From Elymus sibiricus (taxonomy: Eukaryota; Streptophyta; Magnoliopsida; Poales; Poaceae), in assembly GCA_039707655.1 (NCBI GenBank), contig CM077667.1, positions 154,484,642 to 154,548,641 of the forward strand: a stretch of 64,000 bases of DNA, read 5' to 3'. The notes under the pieces were generated by a model. That model saw nothing but the letters and a program-made list of their open reading frames with translations. It searched no databases and was not told the DNA's origin. The position numbers and the translations under genes are program-made. Each line of letters begins with the position of its first letter. Position 1 is the stretch's first letter. Below, in pieces: positions 44,182 to 56,606 of the stretch.

Positions 44182-46049
44182 GCTATGCTTTTCATAGCAT
44201 TGGTTATTGATTCTTGATTGTAAAATCTGAGGTAACTCACATGCATGTCGGTACAATCATGGAGTCGAATGATGCGACTTTCTTCGAAGATATCTTTCCC
44301 ATGAAGGATATGGGTAGCTCATCAAATCAAGAGTTGCCTAGTTCATCGAGTCGAGATGTAGTTGCAATTTCTGAACCTACCATTTCGATGCAACATCTTG
44401 AAGATCCTGTGGAGGACAATAATGAGACTTCTAAAAGAAGCAAGAGACAGAGGACTGTAAAGTCTTTTGGTGATGATTTTCTTGTGTATCTCATAGATGA
44501 CACTCCCAGTTCTATCTCAGAGGCTTATGCATCTGAAGATGCCGACTACTGGAAAGAAGCGATCCGTAGTGAGATGGATTCCATCTTGGCAAATGAAACT
44601 TGGGAGATAACTGATCGTCCTTATGGGTGCAAACCTATAGGGTGCAAATGGGTATTCAAGAAGAAGCTTAGGCCTGATGGTACTATTGAGAAGTACAAGG
44701 CACGGCTCGTGGCCAAGGGTTATACCCAAAAGGAAGGTGAAGACTTCTTTGATACTTACTCACCCGTGGCTTGACTGACCACTATTCGAGTACTACTTTC
44801 ACTAGCTGCCTCATATGGTCTTCTCGTCCATCAAATGGATGTTAAGACTGCTTTCCTAAATGGAGAGTTGGACGAGGAAATTTATATGGAAAAACCAGAA
44901 GGGTTTATAGTGGACGGTCATGAAGGAAAAGTGTGCAAATTGTTGAAGTCTTTGTATGGACTTAAGCAAGCACCTAAGCAGTGGCATGAGAAGTTTGAAA
45001 GAACTTTAACAGGTGCAGGCTTTGTGATAAACGAAGCTGAAAAATGTGTATACTATCGCCATGGTGGGGGCGAGGGAGTTATCCTTTGCTTGTATGTTGA
45101 TGACATATTGATTTTCGGAACAAATCTGAATGTTATTAAGGAGATCAAGGATTTCCTATCTCGTTGTTTCGAGATGAAGGATTTAGGAGTAGCTGATGTT
45201 ATACTGAATATCAAGCTGCTGAGAGATGATGATGGTGGGATTACATTGCTTCAATCTCACTATGTGAAAAAGATCCTGAGTCGCTTTGGTCATAGTGACT
45301 GCAAGCCCTCTCCAACACCTTATGATGCTAGCGTGTTACTTCGAAAGAATCGAAGAATTGCTAGAGATCAATTGAAATATTCTCATATTATCGGCTCACT
45401 TATGTACTTAGCCAGTACCACGAGACCTGACATCTCTTTTGCTGTTAGCAAACTGAGCAGATTTGTCACAAAACCAGGAGATGATCATTGGAAATCTCTA
45501 GAAAGAGTTATGCGCTGTTTGAAGGGCACTACGAGTTATGGAATTCACTACACTGGGTACCCAAAGGTGCTTGAAGGGTATAGTGACTCAAACTGGATCT
45601 CTGATGCTGATGAGATAAAGGCCACGAGCGGATATGTATTCACTCATGATGGTGGCACTATTTCTTGGAAGTATTGCAAGCAGACCATCTTAACGAGGTC
45701 AACAATTGAAGCAGAACTCACAACACTAGATACAGATACGGTCGAAGCAGATTGGCTTCGTCGGCTCTTGAATGACTTACCGGTTGTGGAGAAACCTGTA
45801 CCGGGTGTTCTTATGAACTGCGACAATCAAACTGTGATCGTCAAAGTGAGTAGTTCAAAGGATAACATGAAGTCATTAAGACATGTTCAGAGAAGGTTAA
45901 ACTCTGTCAGGAAAATGAGAAACTCCAGAGTTATTGCATTGGATTATATCCAAACTTCTAAAAATCTGGCAGATCCTTTTACCAAGGGTCTATCAAGTAA
46001 TGTGATAGATAATGTATCGAAGGAGATGGGTATGAGACCCACAACATGA
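44171..46049 (+). pseudogene. pol: RLC2 reverse transcriptase and RNase H
   Basis: The frame begins FLGYAFHSIGY, meets TGA near 44203, continues FLIVKSEV, then a Ser/Glu-rich linker. The reverse transcriptase follows: [29 protein letters not shown], a TGA at 44772-44774 after TYSPVA, then QMDVKTAFLNGELDEEIYM and the catalytic LYVDDILIFG (about 45090). The RNase H part has EGYSDSNWISDADEIKATSG and STIEAELTTLDT and ends at 46049. These enzymes copy element RNA to DNA in Gag particles. Both TGA codons stand where the family has Arg. Confidence 0.92.
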
Positions 46050-46591
46050 GTTGTTCACAGTGGTAACCTATTCTATGTGATCGGAGATCCCTGTGAATTA
46101 GATGTGGAAGACAAGTTGTTGATCAACTAAGAGGAGAGTATCCTTACTATTAATAATACCACTCCATGAAGATGCAATAATTTCCTAATATACATGGCAG
46201 GTTGATATATATCTTAATGTGTTCTAAGTGGCTTATTTACGCAGAGATGTTGTCCTGCAGAACATCTTTCGAAGAACACACCTATATGAGTCCGATTGTT
46301 AACGTTGCAATCTATGAGAGTAGGGTGGTCTCTAGTAAACTCATGAAAGGCCTCGAAGTATGACGCATAAGCTCCATCCGCGAGGAAGTCCCACGGTAGC
46401 CTAGTATCGGTCAAGGCTTTGTGTGAAGCTAGATTCGCAGAAAACTTGTAGTTCAAGGCCTAGTCCACTGTTCAAGTTGCTTACTAGTGTAGCATAGAGT
46501 TCTAGGTGGAAGTTCAACTTAACAGTCTCCACTACAGTACTGGTATATAAATAGTGTTTTGAAACCAAAGGCAAATTTTGTGTGCCTCTGG
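46050..46591. other. RLC2 3' untranslated region
   Basis: About 540 bases after the polyprotein stop with no coding frame. It leads into the purine tract GGGATCTGGTGGGGGAT (about 46590-46606) that abuts the 3' LTR. Confidence 0.6.
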
Positions 46592-46606
46592 GATCTGGTG
46601 GGGGAT
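46590..46606 (+). other. RLC2 polypurine tract
   Basis: GGGATCTGGTGGGGGAT-type purine run ending at the 3' LTR start, the usual plus-strand primer position. Confidence 0.7.
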
Positions 46607-47685
46607 TGCTGGAATTTGATCTAAACATGGGCCAGCCTAATAGCATTTTTCAGAATTCCTAATAAATCCTAGAGGCCCACTAAGCCTATTCGTGCAAGGC
46701 AAGAGGTGGGACAAAAGTTTAGTCCCACATTGCTAGTTTAGTAGGAGTTGGACCTCCTTATAAGGGAGGATGTTTCTCCACATGTATGAGCATGACAACA
46801 AGAGAGACATACACGCGGCTCCTCCTCCGCCGTCCGCCTCGCCACACCACGTCTCGTCATGACGCGCCGCGGGTTGCGGGAATGAGCCGAGCCGATGTCT
46901 AAATTTTTGCCACGCACGACTGGTATACGAAAGGTCACTCGGGAGCTGAATTTTTTTGCTGTAGTGGAGATTAATTACGAACACCGCACCCTTCGGCTGC
47001 TGCCTTTTCGTCTCGTCTCCCTCTTTTACTTCGCCTCCCGTCGCTGCCTGTTCGCCTCCTTCTCCTATGCCTATAAAAGGGAGGTCACTCCTCTCTAGAG
47101 AGACACACCAGAACCTCCTCCTCCTCCTCCTCCTCCTCATGCCATTGAGTTCCAATCCCTGAGCTGTTGCAAGGTTCTTCCCCATCCTGGCTTGCGGCGT
47201 GCACCGCAGGTTGGGACAGTAGGCCTCTGAAACCCTACCACTTTGAGTCCTGTATGGGAGAAGGGTGATAAGGTTTTTGGGGAGCGCTCTGCGCGATTAC
47301 TGACTACTTCACCACGGACGCCGACGACTACTTCCCGGACGACGACTTCTTCCCCGATGTCAATAACCTCTTCGACAACATGGCAGGTGACGACGCCAAC
47401 GCTAACGCTGCTGCCACCGCTCAATATGTGTTCGTGTCTTTCCTGTTCGAGGTTCTGCTAGAGATTATTGCTTTGGTTTCTATTCTACATATGTTTCGGT
47501 ACAGTTCACATGTTCACATAATATTCACCTACTACCCTTTAGTTTGCCTGATAAGTTTTGTTCATCTTATTGTGGCATACTCTCCTCTATGTTGCATGAC
47601 TAGTATTGCCTCTGTTACCATGATCTTGTTTTATCTACTGTTTATTTGGTTTAAATAATTCGGTAAATTGTTCATATATCCAACA
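46607..47685 (+). repeat. RLC2 3' LTR
   Basis: 1079 bp. It retains the promoter region missing from the 5' copy and a CTC trinucleotide run at 47115-47138. Confidence 0.88.
47072..47078 (+). promoter_or_regulatory. TATA box in the RLC2 3' LTR
   Basis: TATAAAA in the context GCCTATAAAAGGGAGG, with a purine-rich GAGAGACACACC start region about 25 bases downstream. The equivalent segment is deleted in the 5' LTR. Confidence 0.65.
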
Positions 47686-48085
47686 CTGCTCCCCTGGTGA
47701 GCTGCGACTGACATGGAGGAGAGAACGGCGGAGATGTTGATGCTGAGCTGCACTGTCCCGAGTTGCGGTTTCCTTTTGGTCTAAGTGAAGCAACACATCA
47801 GCACACATGGCTTCGTGCAGCAGCCGTCCACGGCATGGCACACGTCCATGAGCTACCGAGCACCGGGGACATCGGCCACCATTGTTAGGCCATGGACGGC
47901 ACACGCCACGCAGACGAAGACCGGTCAAAACCATGTTGAGTCAGCAAAAATACCGGACCAGCCGAAACAAGACACTAAACTTGTCTAGTTTCAAGAATTG
48001 GGGGTGCAAGTTGTCCGGTTTTAAATTTGAAGGACCAAACATAGACTTCGTTAAAAGTTGAGGGACGAAAAAGTATACTTTTTTC
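47686..48085. other. MULE-4 right part and TIR
   Basis: GC-rich gene-like sequence to about 47960, then the right TIR (about 47860-48085). No recognised protein. Confidence 0.55.
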
Positions 48086-48165
48086 TTACTATAATATGAT
48101 GATGCTTGCAAAAACAAAAGCAGCCTCGCCTAACTGATTTTTAGCCAAGTGTCACTACAGGAATC

Positions 48166-48640
48166 AGGTACTTTGCCGTCTGCCATGGCAGATGGCAAAG
48201 GATAGCACCACGGACGGCAAACTCCTTTCCCGTCTACCAGCAGACGGCCCCACTTCCAGCACAGAAAACCATGGTAAAGGGGTGCTTTGCCGTCTGCATA
48301 AGAACAACGGACGGCAAACTCCTTTGCCGTCCTCCATGTAGGACCTGCAGACGGCACAGTGAGTTGACGACATGGCGTTCAGGTTAGCCCCGTTAGGCGG
48401 CTAATGGCAGCCTTTGCCGTCGGCCCGCAGACGGCTACTGGCATACTTTGCCATCTGCTGGCCGACGGCAAAATGTCATACTTTGTCGTCTGCTAGCCAA
48501 CGGCAAAGTGACCAAATGGCTCAGACCTGGTGCTCCCAGGTTGCACAGGTTGCTGCCACGTGTCACCTTTGCCGTCGGTGCCAGACGGCAAAGCTCCCTT
48601 TGCCATCGGTGGCAGACGGCAAAGAGCCTGTATTGCCCCA
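48166..48640. repeat. CACTA left subterminal repeats
   Basis: At least a dozen copies of TTTGCCGTC / GACGGCAAA in both orientations, often as near-palindromic pairs. In CACTA elements such repeats bind the accessory transposase protein. Confidence 0.85.
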
Positions 48641-48690
48641 TTTTATTCTATTTTTTGTTATATCCAAGCATTTTCATAGGCAAATATATG

Positions 48691-48694
<4 letters not shown>

Positions 48695-48722
<28 letters not shown>
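48695..48722. repeat. (AT)n microsatellite
   Basis: About 14 uninterrupted AT dinucleotides. Confidence 0.95.
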
Positions 48723-48969
48723 TTCATACAAATTATATCCCTGCCATATGGATATGATCATCCAACATACATACCAAATCAAAAGTGCAAGTTTCACCAT
48801 ATTACAATAGTTTCATCCATACATACATAGTTTCATCCATAGGTAGCAAGTTTCACATTGTTCATCGATACAAAATCAAAACAAGAATTAAACACAAGCA
48901 CTCCATCAATGAAAGCTTCCATGAAGTGAATCAAATCTGCAAAATGGGAAATAAGAAAGTTAGATGGAG

Positions 48970-49060
48970 ACGACAAGAAGAAGAAGAAGAAGAAATAAGA
49001 AGAAGTAGAAGAAGAAGAAGAAGGGTTTTTCTTCTCTTTCTCTTTCTCTTCTTGTTTTTC
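48970..49060. repeat. (GAA)n then (TTC)n low-complexity pair
   Basis: A GAA-rich run (48975-49023) is followed by a TTC/CTTT-rich run (49027-49068), able to fold back on each other. Confidence 0.7.
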
Positions 49061-49069
49061 TTCTTCTTA

Positions 49070-49620
49070 TTGCTTATTTGTGTCATTTTAGAGCTAACCT
49101 ACGTAATTATGCCATTTTTTACCTAACTAAGCTTATTGTGTCATTTTGGAAGAAAATAAGCTAAGTATATGACATTTATGAGGTTACCAAGGTTATTATG
49201 CTATTTTTGACCTAAGTAAGGTAATTATGCCATTTTTGACATAAGTAAGCTAAGTACAGGTCGTTATTGAGCTAACCTAGGTAATTATGCCATTTTTGAG
49301 TTAACTAAGCTTATTATGTCATTGTGGACGAAACAAAGCTAAGTATAGGTCAATTTAGAGCTAACTTAGGTAAAATAGGTCATTTTGGAGCTAAGTAAGC
49401 TTATTATGTCATTTTGGAGGAAACAAAGCTAAGTATAGGTCATTTTAGAGCTAACTTAGGTAAAATAGGTCATTTTGGAGCTAAGTAAGCTTAGGAAAAT
49501 AAGCTAAGTATATGACATTTATGAGCTAACCAAGGTTATTATGCCATTTTTGACCTAAGTAAGCTAATTATGTCATAAATGAACTAAATAAGCTAAGTAT
49601 AGGTCATTATGCATTTGTTA
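49070..49620. repeat. Tandem array of ~30-bp modules in the CACTA element
   Basis: Modules such as TAGGTCATTTTGGAGCTAAG, TTATGCCATTTTTGACCTAA and TTATTATGTCATTTTGGAGG alternate through 550 bases; an 80-90-base higher-order unit repeats at 49330-49500. No coding frame. Confidence 0.8.
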
Positions 49621-49642
49621 AGCAAAACACTAGAGAAAACTT

Positions 49643-51422
49643 TGTTGGGGAACGTTGCATGGGAAACAAAAAATTTCTACGCACACACAAGATCTATCCA
49701 TGGTGATGAGCATCTTCGAGAGGGAGAGTGGATCTATATACCCTTGCAGATCGCTAAGCGGGGAGCGTTAAGAAACGCGGTTGATGTAGTCGAACGTCTT
49801 CGCGATCCAAATCGCAACCGTCCTACGATCCGTCCCGATCTAGCGCCGAACGGACGGCACCTCCGCGTTCAGCACACGTATAGCTCGATGTCAATCTCCA
49901 CCTTCTTGATCCAGCAAGAGGGAGCGGAGAGGTAGATGAGTTCTCCGGTAGCGCGGCGGCGCGGCGGCGGCGGTGGGGGAACTATTCCGGTAGGGCTTCG
50001 CCTAAGCACCGTCGGAATCTATTTGGTGGAGGAACTAGGGAATAGAGAACTAGCACGTGGACTTGTGTGTTTGGGGCCTCTATTCCTCTAGTATATATAG
50101 GAGGGAGGGGGAGGAGGCAGCCTCCCTAGGGTTACCCCTAGGAGTTCGGCCGAACCAGGAGGAGATGGAGGAATCCACCTCCAGTCCTACTCCAAGTAGG
50201 ATTCCAATGCTACTTGGAAAACCTTCCCCCCTCTTGGGCTTTTTCCTTTTTCCCACCTCCTAGCCACATGGGCCTTGTGGGGCTGGCTTTCCCAGCCCAC
50301 TAAGGGCTGGTGAATCCCCCCTCGGGCCCATGTGGCCTCCTGGCATGGGTGGCCCCTCCCGATGGCCCTCCGGCACTCCCGGTACACTATCGGAAATACC
50401 CGAAACTTTTTCGGTGGCCAAAACGGGACTTCCTATATATCAATCTTTACCTCCGAACCATTCCAGAGCTCCTCGTGACGTCCGGGATCTCATCCGGGAC
50501 TCCGAACAACCTTCGGTCACCACCATACATAACTCAATACTACCGAAACATCACCGAACCTTAAGTGTGCAGACCCTGCGGGTTCGAGAACTATGTAGAC
50601 ATGACCGAGACACCTCTATGGTCAATAACCAATAGCGGGACCTGGATGCCCATATTGGTTCCTACATATTCTACGAAGATCTTTATCGGTTGAACCTCTA
50701 TGTCAAGGATTCAGTTAATCCCGTACGCTATTCCCTTTGTTCTTCGGTATGTTACTTGCCCGAGATTCGATCGTCGGTATCTCTATACCTAGTTCAATCT
50801 CATTACCGGCAAGTCTCTTTACTCATTCCATAATACAAGATCCCGTGGCTAACACTTTAGTCACATTGCTTGCAAGGCTTATTGTGATGTTGTATTACCG
50901 AGTGGGCCCTGAGATACCTCTCCGTCATACGGAGTAACAAATCCCAGTCTCGATCCATGCCAGCTTAACAGACACCTTCGGAGATACCTGTAGAGCATCT
51001 TTATAGTCACCCAGTTACGTTGTGACGTTTGATACACACAAGGTATTCCTCCGGTGTCAGTGAGTTGCATGATCTCATGGTCATAGGAACAGATACTTGA
51101 CATGCAGAAAACAATAGCAATAAGCTGACACGATCCTATGCTACGTTCATAGTTTGGGTCTTGTCCATCACATCATTCTCCCAATGATGTGATCCCGTTA
51201 TCAAATGACATCTCATGTCTATGGCCAGGAAAACTTGACCATCTTTGATCAACGAGCTAGTCTACTAGAGGCATACTAGGGACACAGTGTTGTCTATGTA
51301 TCCACACATGCAATTGAGTTTCCAATCAATACAATTATAGCATGGACAATAAACGATTAGCATGAACAAGGAAATATAATAATAACTACTTTTATTATTG
51401 CCTCTAGGGCATATTTCCAATA
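49643..51422 (-). repeat. Angela 3' LTR (left copy)
   Basis: 1780 bp, inverted relative to the solo LTR at 13940-15729. It aligns along its length with 56620-58384, with scattered differences. Confidence 0.95.
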
Positions 51423-51440
51423 GTCTCCCACTTGCACTAG
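51423..51440 (-). other. Angela polypurine tract
   Basis: On the minus strand GTGCAAGTGGGAGAC directly precedes the 3' LTR. Confidence 0.75.
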
Positions 51441-51472
51441 AGTCAATAATCTAGCTCACATCACTATGTGAT

Positions 51473-54400
51473 TTACATTGTAATGAATCTAACACCCATA
51501 CAGTTCTGGTGTTGATCATGTTTAGCCCTTGGAAGAGGTTTAGTCATCGGATCTGCTACATTCAGATTTGTGTGCACTTTGCAAATATTTATGTCCTCCT
51601 CCTTGATGTAATCGCGGATGGAATTGAAACGTCACTTTATGTGTCTGGTCCTCTTGTGAAACCTTGGTTCCTTGGCCAGAGCAATGGCACCAGTATTGTC
51701 ATAGAACAGAGTCATTGGGTTTAGTGCACTAGGCACTACTCCAAGATCTGTCATGAACTCCTTCATCCAGACACCTTCCTTCGCCGCCTCCGAGGCAGCG
51801 ATGTACTCCGCTTCGCATGTAGAATCAGCTACTACGCTCTGCTTGGAACTACACCAGCTTACCGCACCCTCATTGAGAATAAATACGTATCTGGTTTGAG
51901 ACTTAGAGTCATCCGGATCAGTGTCAAAGCTTGCATCGACGTAACCCTTTACGACGAGCTCTTGATCACCTCCATAAACGAGAAACATGTCCTTAGTCCT
52001 TTTCAGGTACTTCAGGATATTCTTGACCGTCGTCCAGTGTTCCATTCCTGGATCACTTTGAAACCTTCCGGCCATACTTATGGCAAGGTTGACATCAGGT
52101 CTTGTGCACAGCATTGCATACATGATAGAGCCTATGGCTGAAGCATAGGGTACGACACTCATCTTTTCTCTATCTTCTGCAGTCACTGGGCATTGAGTCT
52201 TACTCAACTTCACACCTTGCAATACAGGCAAGAACCCCTTTTTGGACTGATCCATTTTGAACTTCTTCAAAACTTTGGCAAGGTATGTACTCTGTGAAAG
52301 TCCTATTAAGCGTCTCGATCCAACATTTCTATATTGTTTCCAATCAGCAATATGTCATCCACATATAATATTAGAAACGCTATAGAGCTCCCACTCACTT
52401 TCTTGTAAATACAAGCTTCTCTGTAAACTTGTATAAACCCGAACGCTTTGATCACCTCATCAAAGCGAAGATTCCAACTCCGAGATGCTTGCACCAGTCC
52501 ATAAATGGATCGCTGGAGTTTGCAAACTTTGTTAGCATTCTCTGGATCGACAAAACCTTTTGGTTGCATCATATACAACTCTTCCTTAAGGAAACCGTTA
52601 AGGAACGCTGTTTTGACATCCATCTGCCAAATTTCATAATCGAAAAATGCACCTATTGCCAACATGATTCTGACGGACTTAAGCATCGCTACGGGGGAGA
52701 AGGTCTCATCGTAGTCAACTCCTTGAACTTGTGAAAAACCCTTTGCCACAAGTCGAGCTTTATAGACGGTGACATTACCGTCTGCGTCCGTCTTCTTCTT
52801 AAAGATCCATTTGTTCTGAATGGCCTTTCGCCGTTCAGGTAATACTTCCAAAGCCCATACTTTGTTTTCATACATGGATCCCATCTCGGATTTCATGGCC
52901 TCTAACCATTTCTCGGAATCCAGGCCCATCATCACTTCTCCATAGCTCGTAGGTTCATCGTTGTCCAACAACATGACCTCTAAGATAGGGTTGCCGTACC
53001 ACTCAGGAGCAGTACGCGTCCTTGTCGACCTACGAGGTACGATAGCAACTTGATCCGAAGCTTCATGATCATCATCATTAACTTCCTCTTCAACCGATGT
53101 AGGCTCTACAGAAACATCTTTCTGCGCTGCGCTACTCTCTGGTTGAAGTAAAGGTTCAACAACCTCATCAAGTTCTATTTTCCTCCCACTCAATTCTTTC
53201 GAGAGAAACTCTTTCTCAAGAAATTTTCCGTTTTTAGCGACAAACACTTTGCCTTCGGATTTGAGATAGAAGGTATACCCAACTATATCTTTTGGGTATC
53301 CTATGAAGACGCATTTCTCCGCTTTGGGTTCCAGCTTTTCAGGCTGAAGCTTTTTGACATGAGCATCACATCCCCAAACTTTAAGAAACGACAACTTTGG
53401 CTTCTTGCCAAACCACAGTTCATATGGCGTCGTCTCAACGGATTTCGATGGTACCCTATTTAAAGTGAATGCAGCTGTCTCTAACGCATAACCCCAAAAC
53501 GATAGTGGCAAATCGACAAGAGACATCATAGAACGCACCATATCCAATAAGGTTCGATTACGACATTCGGACACACCATTACGCTGTGGTGTTCCAGGCG
53601 GTGTCAATTGTGAAACAATTCCACACTGTCTTAAGTGACTGCCAAACTCATAACTCAGATACTCTCCTCCTCGATCAGATCATAGGAATTTAATCTTCTT
53701 GTTACGATGATTCTCAACTTCACTTTGAAATTGTTTGAACATTTCAAACGTTTCAGACTTGTGTTTCATTAAGTAAACATACCCATATCTACTTAAGTCA
53801 TCAGTAAAGGTGAGAAAATAACGATATCCACCGCGTGCCTCAATGCTCATCGGACCACACACATCAGTATGTATGATTTCCAACAAGTCACTTGCCCGTT
53901 CCATTGTTCCAGAGAACGGGGTTTTAGTCATCTTGCCCATAAGGCATGGTTCACATGTGTCAAGTGATTCAAAATCAAGTGACTCCAAAAGTCCATCAGC
54001 ATGGAGCTTCTTCATGCGTTTTACACCAATATGACCTAAGCGGCAGTGCCACAAGAAAGTGGTACTATCATTATCAACTCTACATCTTTTGGCATCAATG
54101 TTATGAACATGTGTATCATCACTATCGAGATTCAATAAGAATAAACCCCTCACATTGGGTGCATGACCATAAAAGATATTACTCATATAAATAGAACAAC
54201 CATTATGCTCTGATTTAAATGTGTAACCTCCTCGCAATAAACAAGATCTAGATATAATGTTCATGCTTAACGCAGGCACTAAATAACAATTATTCAGGTT
54301 CATCACTAATCCCGATGGTAATCGAAGAGCGAGCGTGCCGATCACATCCACCTTGGAACCATTTCCCACGTGCATCGTCACTTCGTCCTTTGCCAGCCTC

Positions 54401-55359
54401 CGTCTATTCCGCAGTTCCTGTTTTGAGTTGCAAATGTGAGCAACCGAACCGGTATCAAATACCCAGGCACTACAACGAGAGTTGGTAAGGTACACATCAA
54501 TAACATGTATATCATATATACCTTGTTTGGTGTTGGCCGCCTTCTTGTCAGCCAGATACTTGGGGCAGTTCCGCTTCCAGTGACCAGTTCCCTTGCAATG
54601 AAAGCACTCAGTTTCTGGCTGGGGTCCAGTCTTGGGTTTCTTCACGGGAGGGGCAACTGCTTTGCCACTCGTTTTGGAGTTAACCTTCTTAACCTTGCCA
54701 TTCTTCTTGAAACTAGAGGTTGTATTGACCATCAACACTTGATGCTCCTTCTGAATCTCAGACTCATCGACTTTCAACATCGCAAACAGCTCGGCGACTG
54801 ACTTGTTCATCACGTGCATGTTATAGTTCAACATGAAGCTCTTGAAGCTAGGTGGCAGTGATTGAAGAACTCTGTCAGTGATCGCCTCTGGTGGAAGGGG
54901 CATCCCCAATTCAGCCAGACGGGTGGAATACCCAGACATTTTGAGTATGTGTTCACTGATAGATCCGTTCTCCTCCATCTTGCAAGCATAGAACTTATCG
55001 GAGGTCTCATGCCTCTCGATCCGGGCATTCTTCTGAAAGATAAACTTCAACTCCTGGAACATATCATATGCTCCATGACGTTCAAAATGTCTTTGAAGTT
55101 CCGGTTCTAAGCCATACAACATAGCACATTGAACTATTGAGTAATCATCAGAACGTGTCTGCCAGGCGTTCGCAATGTCTGCAGACTCTACTGGAGCGGG
55201 TGGTTCACCAAGCGGTGCATCAAGGACATAAGCCTTTTGGGAAGCCGTAAGGATAATCCTTAGATTACGGGCCTAGTCCACAAAGTTACTTCCATCATCT
55301 TTCAACTTAGCTTTCTCTAGGAACGCATTAAAATTCAGGGGTGCTACTGCGCGAGCCAT
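51473..55359 (-). pseudogene. gag-pol: Angela Gag-Pol polyprotein (stops and a deletion)
   Basis: Starts MARAVAPLNFNAFLEKAKLK at 55359. Order: Gag; zinc knuckle CFHCKGTGHWKRNC (about 54570-54610); protease FDTGSVAHIC (about 54440); pre-integrase WHCRLGHIGVKRM; integrase IIHTDVCGPMS and SDRGGEY; reverse transcriptase QMDVKTAFLNG and LYVDDILLIGN (about 52340-52370); RNase H KGYVDASFDTDPDD. Breaks: TAG 55275-55273, TGA 53682-53680 just before SDRGGEY, a frame-changing loss of about 35 codons near 52318 after NNIEMLD, and TGA 51634-51632. The frame otherwise ends at TAA 51475-51473. Both TGA codons replace family Arg (CGA). Confidence 0.95.
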
Positions 55360-56606
55360 TGATCTACAACATAAATTATGCAAAGTCAACTTAGACTATT
55401 GTTCAAGATAATGAGTTTAGTTAATCATATTACTTAAAAACTCCCACTCAAATTGGTATCCCTCTGGTCATTCGAGTGTCACATGATCCAAACTCACCAA
55501 CTCAAGTCCGATCATCACGTGAGATGAGGTGGTTTCAATGGTGAACATCTTCATGTTGATCATATCTACTATATGACTCATGTTCGACCTTTCGGTCTCT
55601 TGTGTTCCGAGACCATGTCTGTACATGCTAGGCTCGTCAAGTTTAACCCGAGTGTTCCACGCGTGCAACACTGGCTTGCACCCGTTGTATGCAAACGTAG
55701 AGTCTATCACACCCGATCATCACGTGGTGTCTCGAAACGACAAACTTTCGCAACGGTGCACACTCGGGGAGAACACAATTTTATCTTGAAATTTTAGTGA
55801 GGGATCACCTTATAATGATACCGTCGTCCTAAGCAAAATAAGATGCATAAAAGGATTAACATCACATGCAAATCATAAGTGACATGATATGGCCATGAAC
55901 TTGTGCTTTTTGATCTCCATATTCAAAGCACCGGCATGATCTCCATCGTCACCGGCATGACACCATGATCTCCATCATCTTGATCTCCATCAACGTGTCG
56001 CCATGAGGTTGTCGCGCCAACTGTTGCTTCTACGACTATTGCTAACTCATAGCGATAAAGTAAAGCAAAACGGCGAAAATAAATTAAAGACAACCCTATG
56101 GATCCTGCCGGTTGCCGTACTCATCGACATGCATGTCGTGATATTCTATACAAAACATGATCATCTCATACATCACATATATCTCATCATGTAATTGGCC
56201 ATATCACATCACAACATACCCTGCAAAAACAAGTTAGACGTCCTCTAATTGTTGTTGCATGTTTTACGTGGCTGCTACGGGTATCTAGCAAGAACGATTC
56301 TTACCTACGCAAAAACCACAACGGTGATACACAAATTGCTATTCAACCTTCTCAAGGACCGCCTTTGTCGAATCCGATCCAACTAAAGTGGGAGAGATAG
56401 ACACCCGCCAGCCATCTTTATGCAACAAAGTCACATGTCAGTTGATGGAACCGGTCTCTCGTAAGCGTACGAGTAATGTTGGTCCGGGCCGCTTCATCCC
56501 ACAATACCGTTGAATTAAGAAAATACCAAGGGAGGAAGCAATCTGAACATCAATGCCCACAAACTCCTTTGTGTTCTACTCGTGATCTCATCTACGCATA
56601 GACCTA
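55360..56606. other. Angela untranslated leader
   Basis: About 1.25 kb between PBS and gag start, as is usual for BARE-like elements; no coding frame is supported. Confidence 0.7.

Larger units (their letters stand above)
41344..47685 (+). mobile_element. RLC2: decayed Copia-type LTR retrotransposon
   Basis: LTRs 41344-42309 and 46607-47685 start TGCTGGAATTTGATCTAAAC and end TATATCCAACA. The flanks ATGCT (41339-41343) and CTGCT (47686-47690) agree at 4 of 5 bases. The internal order gag, protease, integrase, reverse transcriptase, RNase H is that of Copia. The two LTRs differ grossly in structure, the PBS is not found, and the polyprotein has several stops and a deletion. Confidence 0.9.
32356..48085. 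mobile_element. MULE-4: TIR element split by two LTR retrotransposons
   Basis: The left end (GAGAGAAGTATATTTTTCG) and the reverse complement of the right end (GAAAAAAGTATACTTTTTCG) match. The similarity continues through GTCCTTCAA, AAAACCGGACAACTTGCACC and, after a MITE insertion, CATGGTTTTGA-CGGTCTTCGTC. The flanks TTATTATAA (32347-32355) and TTACTATAA (48086-48094) are a 9-base TSD with one mismatch. Without RLG2, RLC2 and the MITE, only about 1.2 kb of the element remains, with no transposase and GC-rich gene-like pieces at 32960-33239, 41011-41343 and 47686-47960. Confidence 0.72.

Noticed and set aside
47243..47658. Hydrophobic ORF with several apparent membrane segments
   Set aside because: Lies wholly in the RLC2 LTR, is repeated in the 5' LTR (41608-42300), and has no independent start context.
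50057..50635. Pro/Gly-rich ORFs in the Angela LTRs
   Set aside because: They sit in LTR U3/R sequence repeated at 57035-57680; no known Copia protein is encoded there.
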